From: Syntrophaceae bacterium UBA4810
Lineage (GTDB): Bacteria; Desulfobacterota; Syntrophia; Syntrophales; Smithellaceae
Reading direction: 5' to 3'
Assembly: GCA_002402545.1 (NCBI GenBank)
Contig: DHGA01000022.1
Location: 1-7,103, forward strand
DNA: 7,103 nucleotides
The position numbers and the translations under genes were made by a program. Below are positions 4,686 to 7,103 of this stretch, piece after piece. Position 1 is the stretch's first letter. Each line of letters begins with the position of its first letter. The notes under the pieces are model-generated. The model was given only the letters and a program-made list of their open reading frames with translations, had not been told where the DNA came from and ran no database searches.

Positions 4686-5462
4686 TTATTTAATTTTATA
4701 AATTTGCGCGCGGCAGATTTCCTGAAAACCAATACGCCGGTAAACTTTCTCTCCCGCCGGTGTCGCCTGCAGGATTACATCATTATATCCGGCATCCCTG
4801 GCGGCACGCATCGCGGCCAGCGTTACATAAAATCCCAACCCCCTGTTGCGATATTCGGGCAACGTGGCAACATAATAAATTCCCGCCGTATCTTTATCCA
4901 TAAAAAGCAAAGATGTGGCCACAGGTTTTTTGTCGATATAAGCCAAAAATAATTTTTGCGCTTCTTTATTCCCTCTTTGAAACGACAAAACAAATTTATT
5001 GTATTGCTCCCTGGCGCGCTCGGGCATCTGAAATCCCCGCAAAGAAACATCTGCCCAGACAAGTAAATCGTTTGTATCTTTAACCTCAGAAACTGTTGCC
5101 TCATCAGGCGCTTTGTCATTTAGCGTTTTAATACTAAAATCAGCCGCCATGCAGGGAATCTGGGTGATTAAGCGCATTCCCGCATTTCCGAGAATTTCTT
5201 TGGTTTGAGAAGAATCATTGCGCGGATAAACCCACCACCAGAAACGCAGGTTCTGCTGCCGGTAAAATTCTTTTATAGCTTCAACGGATTTTATATCGCT
5301 GTCATCAAGCGGTTTTTCGTTCCATGCCCAGTTAAAATCGGAAATTGCTACACCAGTGTGCATCGCGCAGATAGAACCTTCCTGCAGGAAAGATGACTTT
5401 AATCTACCCCAATAACGCCCGACCGCAAAAAAATTATTTTCGACACTTTCAAGATTACGCAT
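4686..5462 (-). CDS. GNAT-family N-acetyltransferase
   Basis: A 258-residue protein whose C-terminal half (about 125-258) is a GNAT fold: a beta-strand with YYVATLPEYRNRGLG at 196-210 gives the acetyl-CoA pyrophosphate-binding motif A (RNRGLG, R205-G210) and the following helix TLAAMRAAR; YRRIGF (241-246) is the usual C-terminal motif, with Y241 a candidate general acid. The N-terminal 120 residues are Trp-rich (NWAWNEK, FWWWVYP) and resemble the degenerate N-terminal half of two-domain GNAT proteins with a TGV-type segment near residues 36-38. Substrate cannot be told from sequence. It lies 67 bp after the coiled-coil gene on the same strand with no proper terminator between, so it may share that transcript. 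Only a weak GGATAA precedes ATG 5462, so the start is less certain than the family. Confidence 0.85.
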   Translation of the reverse strand: MRNLESVENNFFAVGRYWGRLKSSFLQEGSICAMHTGVAISDFNWAWNEKPLDDSDIKSVEAIKEFYRQQNLRFWWWVYPRNDSSQTKEILGNAGMRLITQIPCMAADFSIKTLNDKAPDEATVSEVKDTNDLLVWADVSLRGFQMPERAREQYNKFVLSFQRGNKEAQKLFLAYIDKKPVATSLLFMDKDTAGIYYVATLPEYRNRGLGFYVTLAAMRAARDAGYNDVILQATPAGEKVYRRIGFQEICRAQIYKIK

Positions 5463-5529
5463 AGAATTATCCGCAAGCCGAGCATTTTGCCGGGGCGAAA
5501 ATAAAATGACCTTTTAGAAGATATTAAAT

Positions 5530-5808
5530 TTATTTTTTAAAACGGGCTTTGGCCTTGTCCAGTGATTTTTTGAAAATAGCCCAGGCGCTCTCCACCCCTT
5601 CTTTAAGATCCTGCCAGGATGATCCGCTTGCGTCCTGGATTTCCGCCGCCTTGGCTTTGGCCACGTCATATTTTTCGCGCAATGTTTTAATCTGCGCGTC
5701 ATATTCTTCTTTAACCTTCTTGGCTTTGGCTTCGAGCTTATCGATATCCGCGCTCCATTTATCAATCTTTGTTTTCAGTTTCGCTACATACGCGTCTTTC
5801 TTTTCCAT
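5530..5808 (-). CDS. Small charged coiled-coil protein (sll1863 stress-protein-like)
   Basis: A 92-residue, Lys/Glu/Ala-rich helical protein starting MEKKDAYVAKLKTKIDKW. Residues 1-60 have coiled-coil character (KLEAKAKKVKEEYDAQIKTL), then a short break (DASGSSW, about 59-65) and a second amphipathic helix ending KARFKK. No signal peptide, cysteine or catalytic motif is visible. The overall pattern (MEKK.AYV.K, a central W..LK.GV..AW motif, a final RFK) resembles small coiled-coil proteins annotated as sll1863-family stress response in many proteobacteria; the function of that family is poorly known. ATG 5808 has an exceptionally strong ribosome binding site, GGAGGGG (5814-5820, minus strand), suggesting high expression. 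It lies 30 bp after pdxT and has no visible promoter of its own, so it is probably the third gene of the pdx operon. Confidence 0.8.
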   Translation of the reverse strand: MEKKDAYVAKLKTKIDKWSADIDKLEAKAKKVKEEYDAQIKTLREKYDVAKAKAAEIQDASGSSWQDLKEGVESAWAIFKKSLDKAKARFKK

Positions 5809-5838
5809 ATCGTCCCCTCCTTTTTGCTTAAATAAAAA

Positions 5839-6513
5839 TTAAACAATCCGCGCCAGACGTGTCCAGCTATGGCTTTGCCAGCGCGAATCAACGCTGCCGG
5901 AAACACTTCCGGTGAACTTTATGCCGCATTTCTGCGCGAAGTAACGATGCAGCGCGAGGCACCCGGTCAGTTCTGGATGAAACACAGTCACTAAAATATT
6001 CTCGTTTTCCGCCGCGGCGATATAATCATCCATTTTCAGCAATATTTTGACATTTTTCCCCGCGCGCAGAATTTTGGGCGCACGGATAAAAGTTAAGGGA
6101 ACAGACTCCGCCGCGACTTCCGGCATTATCGCTTCCGCGGTAAAGCTGTCCAACTGCGAACCGAAGCTGTTGCGCTCAATTTCGATATCAATCAGCCCCA
6201 GGCATGGTTCATCATTAATAACTTTTTCGGCCAATAAAATCGCGCCGGCACATGTCCCCCAGATTTTCATGCCGCGCTGATAATTTTGCCGAATGACTTC
6301 GGTAAGGCCAAATGTGTTCAGAAGTCGTGCCAGGCAAGTGCTTTCGCCGCCGGGAATAATCAGGCCGGCCAAATTATTAAAATCATCTTCTTGTTTCACT
6401 CTGCGGCCCGTGATGCCCAGTCTTTCCAGATGATCAAGATGTTCGCAAACTCCACCCTGCAAATCCAAAACACCAATTGCCGCGGAGGTATCTTTTACCA
6501 GACGTAATGACAT
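5839..6513 (-). CDS. pdxT: Pyridoxal 5'-phosphate synthase glutaminase subunit PdxT
   Basis: PdxT hydrolyses glutamine and passes ammonia to PdxS in the DXP-independent vitamin B6 pathway. The class-I-like glutaminase signatures are all there: IGVLDLQGG (13-21), IIPGGEST (52-59), the nucleophile loop WGTCAGA with Cys88, IERNSFGSQ (112-120), FIRAP (142-146) and the catalytic His179 and Glu181 in FHPEL. The family usually has about 185-200 residues; this protein has 224. The extra length is a 10-residue longer N terminus and a roughly 27-residue C-terminal extension after the usual end near YFAQKCG, rich in Ser and Arg. The conserved acidic residue after HPELT is replaced (TGCLALH). The gene starts 12 bp after pdxS and lacks a clear ribosome binding site, which fits translational coupling in a pdxST operon. 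No alternative ATG, GTG or TTG lies before the first motif. Confidence 0.97.
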   Translation of the reverse strand: MSLRLVKDTSAAIGVLDLQGGVCEHLDHLERLGITGRRVKQEDDFNNLAGLIIPGGESTCLARLLNTFGLTEVIRQNYQRGMKIWGTCAGAILLAEKVINDEPCLGLIDIEIERNSFGSQLDSFTAEAIMPEVAAESVPLTFIRAPKILRAGKNVKILLKMDDYIAAAENENILVTVFHPELTGCLALHRYFAQKCGIKFTGSVSGSVDSRWQSHSWTRLARIV

Positions 6514-6525
6514 ATTTTTGAGTTT

Positions 6526-7103
6526 TTACCAGCCGCGCCCCGCCAGAAGCTGATCAGGAGGAATCTGCGCTATTTCCAGACCGGGCATAGCTTCTCCCAG
6601 ACCCATGGAAGCCTCCAACACTTTTTTCGGATCGTTGAAATAAGCGGTCGCCTTGACAATTGCTTTGGCGCGCAGCGCCGGATCGGCGGATTTGAAAATG
6701 CCGGAGCCGACAAAAATTCCGTCGCAGCCCAATTGCATCATCAGCGCCGCGTCCGCGGGAGTGGCGATGCCGCCTGCGGCAAAATTAACCACCGGCAAAC
6801 GCCCGAGCTCTTTAACTTTGAGCGCCAGTTCATAAGGCAGGCCGTTTGTTTTAGCAAAGCCAGTTACTTCTTCTGTGGGCATTTCCACAAGCTGACGGAT
6901 TTCGCGATTCATTGTTCTCATGTGACGCACAGCTTCCACGACATTTCCCGTTCCCGCCTCGCCCTTGGTGCGGATCATCGCCGCGCCCTCAGCAATGCGC
7001 CTGAGCGCCTCGCCAAGGTTGCGCGCGCCGCACACAAAAGGAATTTTGAACTTTGTTTTATCAATATGGCATTCTTCATCCGCCGGCGTCAGGACTTCGC
7101 TTT
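6526..7103 (-). CDS. pdxS: Pyridoxal 5'-phosphate synthase subunit PdxS, C-terminal part (5' end outside window)
   Basis: The last 191 residues are visible, beginning SEVLTPADE, which corresponds to about residue 104 of the B. subtilis enzyme (294 residues); roughly the first third is missing. PdxS is the (beta/alpha)8-barrel lyase that builds pyridoxal phosphate from ribose 5-phosphate, glyceraldehyde 3-phosphate and ammonia. Visible hallmarks are PFVCGARNLGEALRRI, MIRTKGEAGTGN with the second active-site lysine (equivalent to K149), NFAAGGIATPADAALMMQLG, GIFVGSGIFKS for phosphate binding, and the C-terminal ending LLAGRGW. The Schiff-base lysine equivalent to K81 is outside the window. The codon at 7035 is an internal GTG (Val in PFVCG), not the start. 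pdxT follows after 12 bp. Confidence 0.98.
   Translation of the reverse strand, partial: SEVLTPADEECHIDKTKFKIPFVCGARNLGEALRRIAEGAAMIRTKGEAGTGNVVEAVRHMRTMNREIRQLVEMPTEEVTGFAKTNGLPYELALKVKELGRLPVVNFAAGGIATPADAALMMQLGCDGIFVGSGIFKSADPALRAKAIVKATAYFNDPKKVLEASMGLGEAMPGLEIAQIPPDQLLAGRGW

Noticed and set aside
5463..5529. Imperfect hairpin CCGGCAA / TTGCGG (minus strand) between the coiled-coil and GNAT genes as a terminator
   Set aside because: It has a bulge and no T-run follows; it runs directly into the GNAT start region.
7033..7035. Start of pdxS at 7035
   Set aside because: The codon is GTG within the conserved PFVCGARN motif, and the frame continues upstream with SEVLTPADE, which is PdxS sequence.
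1..7103. Mobile elements, CRISPR arrays, phage or defence genes
   Set aside because: No transposase, integrase, Cas or phage protein, no regularly spaced repeats and no terminal inverted repeats with target duplication were seen; the tRNA 3' end is not duplicated in the window.

Overview
The window is about 7.1 kb of ordinary chromosome from a Gram-negative bacterium. It looks most like a deltaproteobacterium (Desulfobacterota, for example a Syntrophus or Smithella type), but that is an inference from gene order and protein style, not a database match. The supporting order is dnaG, rpoD, a CAU-anticodon tRNA, a coiled-coil C4 zinc-ribbon protein and an RNase HI-like protein. No transposase, integrase, CRISPR array or phage gene was seen.

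Plus strand, 1-3916: the 3' end of dnaG (primase) is followed by rpoD (primary sigma factor). After rpoD come a promoter with a perfect TTGACA box, a 16-bp palindrome, a complete tRNA with encoded CCA, a possible 43-codon small gene, two mutually exclusive hairpins and a strong intrinsic terminator. Directly after the terminator, a gene that most likely starts at a TTG codon encodes a coiled-coil/zinc-ribbon protein. It is almost contiguous with an RNase HI-like gene. The left half is therefore information processing: replication priming, transcription initiation, translation and RNA:DNA hybrid removal.

Middle, 3917-4685: a convergent intergenic inverted repeat is followed by a minus-strand gene for a secreted chagasin-type (I42) cysteine-protease inhibitor. 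A 314-bp gap then carries two divergent promoter-like sequences and a plus-strand 29-codon ORF with its own ribosome binding site.

Minus strand, 7103-4686: pdxS (partial) and pdxT encode the two subunits of the DXP-independent pyridoxal 5'-phosphate synthase. They are followed closely by a small charged coiled-coil protein with a very strong ribosome binding site, and then by a GNAT acetyltransferase. The first three genes look like one operon; the GNAT gene follows after 67 bp.

The most striking observation is in RpoD. Regions 1.1 to 4.1 are well conserved, but region 4.2, the helix-turn-helix that reads the -35 box, is absent. It is replaced by an unrelated serine/acidic/lysine-rich tail of nearly the same length. 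I could not restore region 4.2 by shifting frame or reading the other strand. This is either a real and very unusual sigma factor, a recombined or decaying gene copy with an intact rpoD elsewhere, or an assembly artefact.
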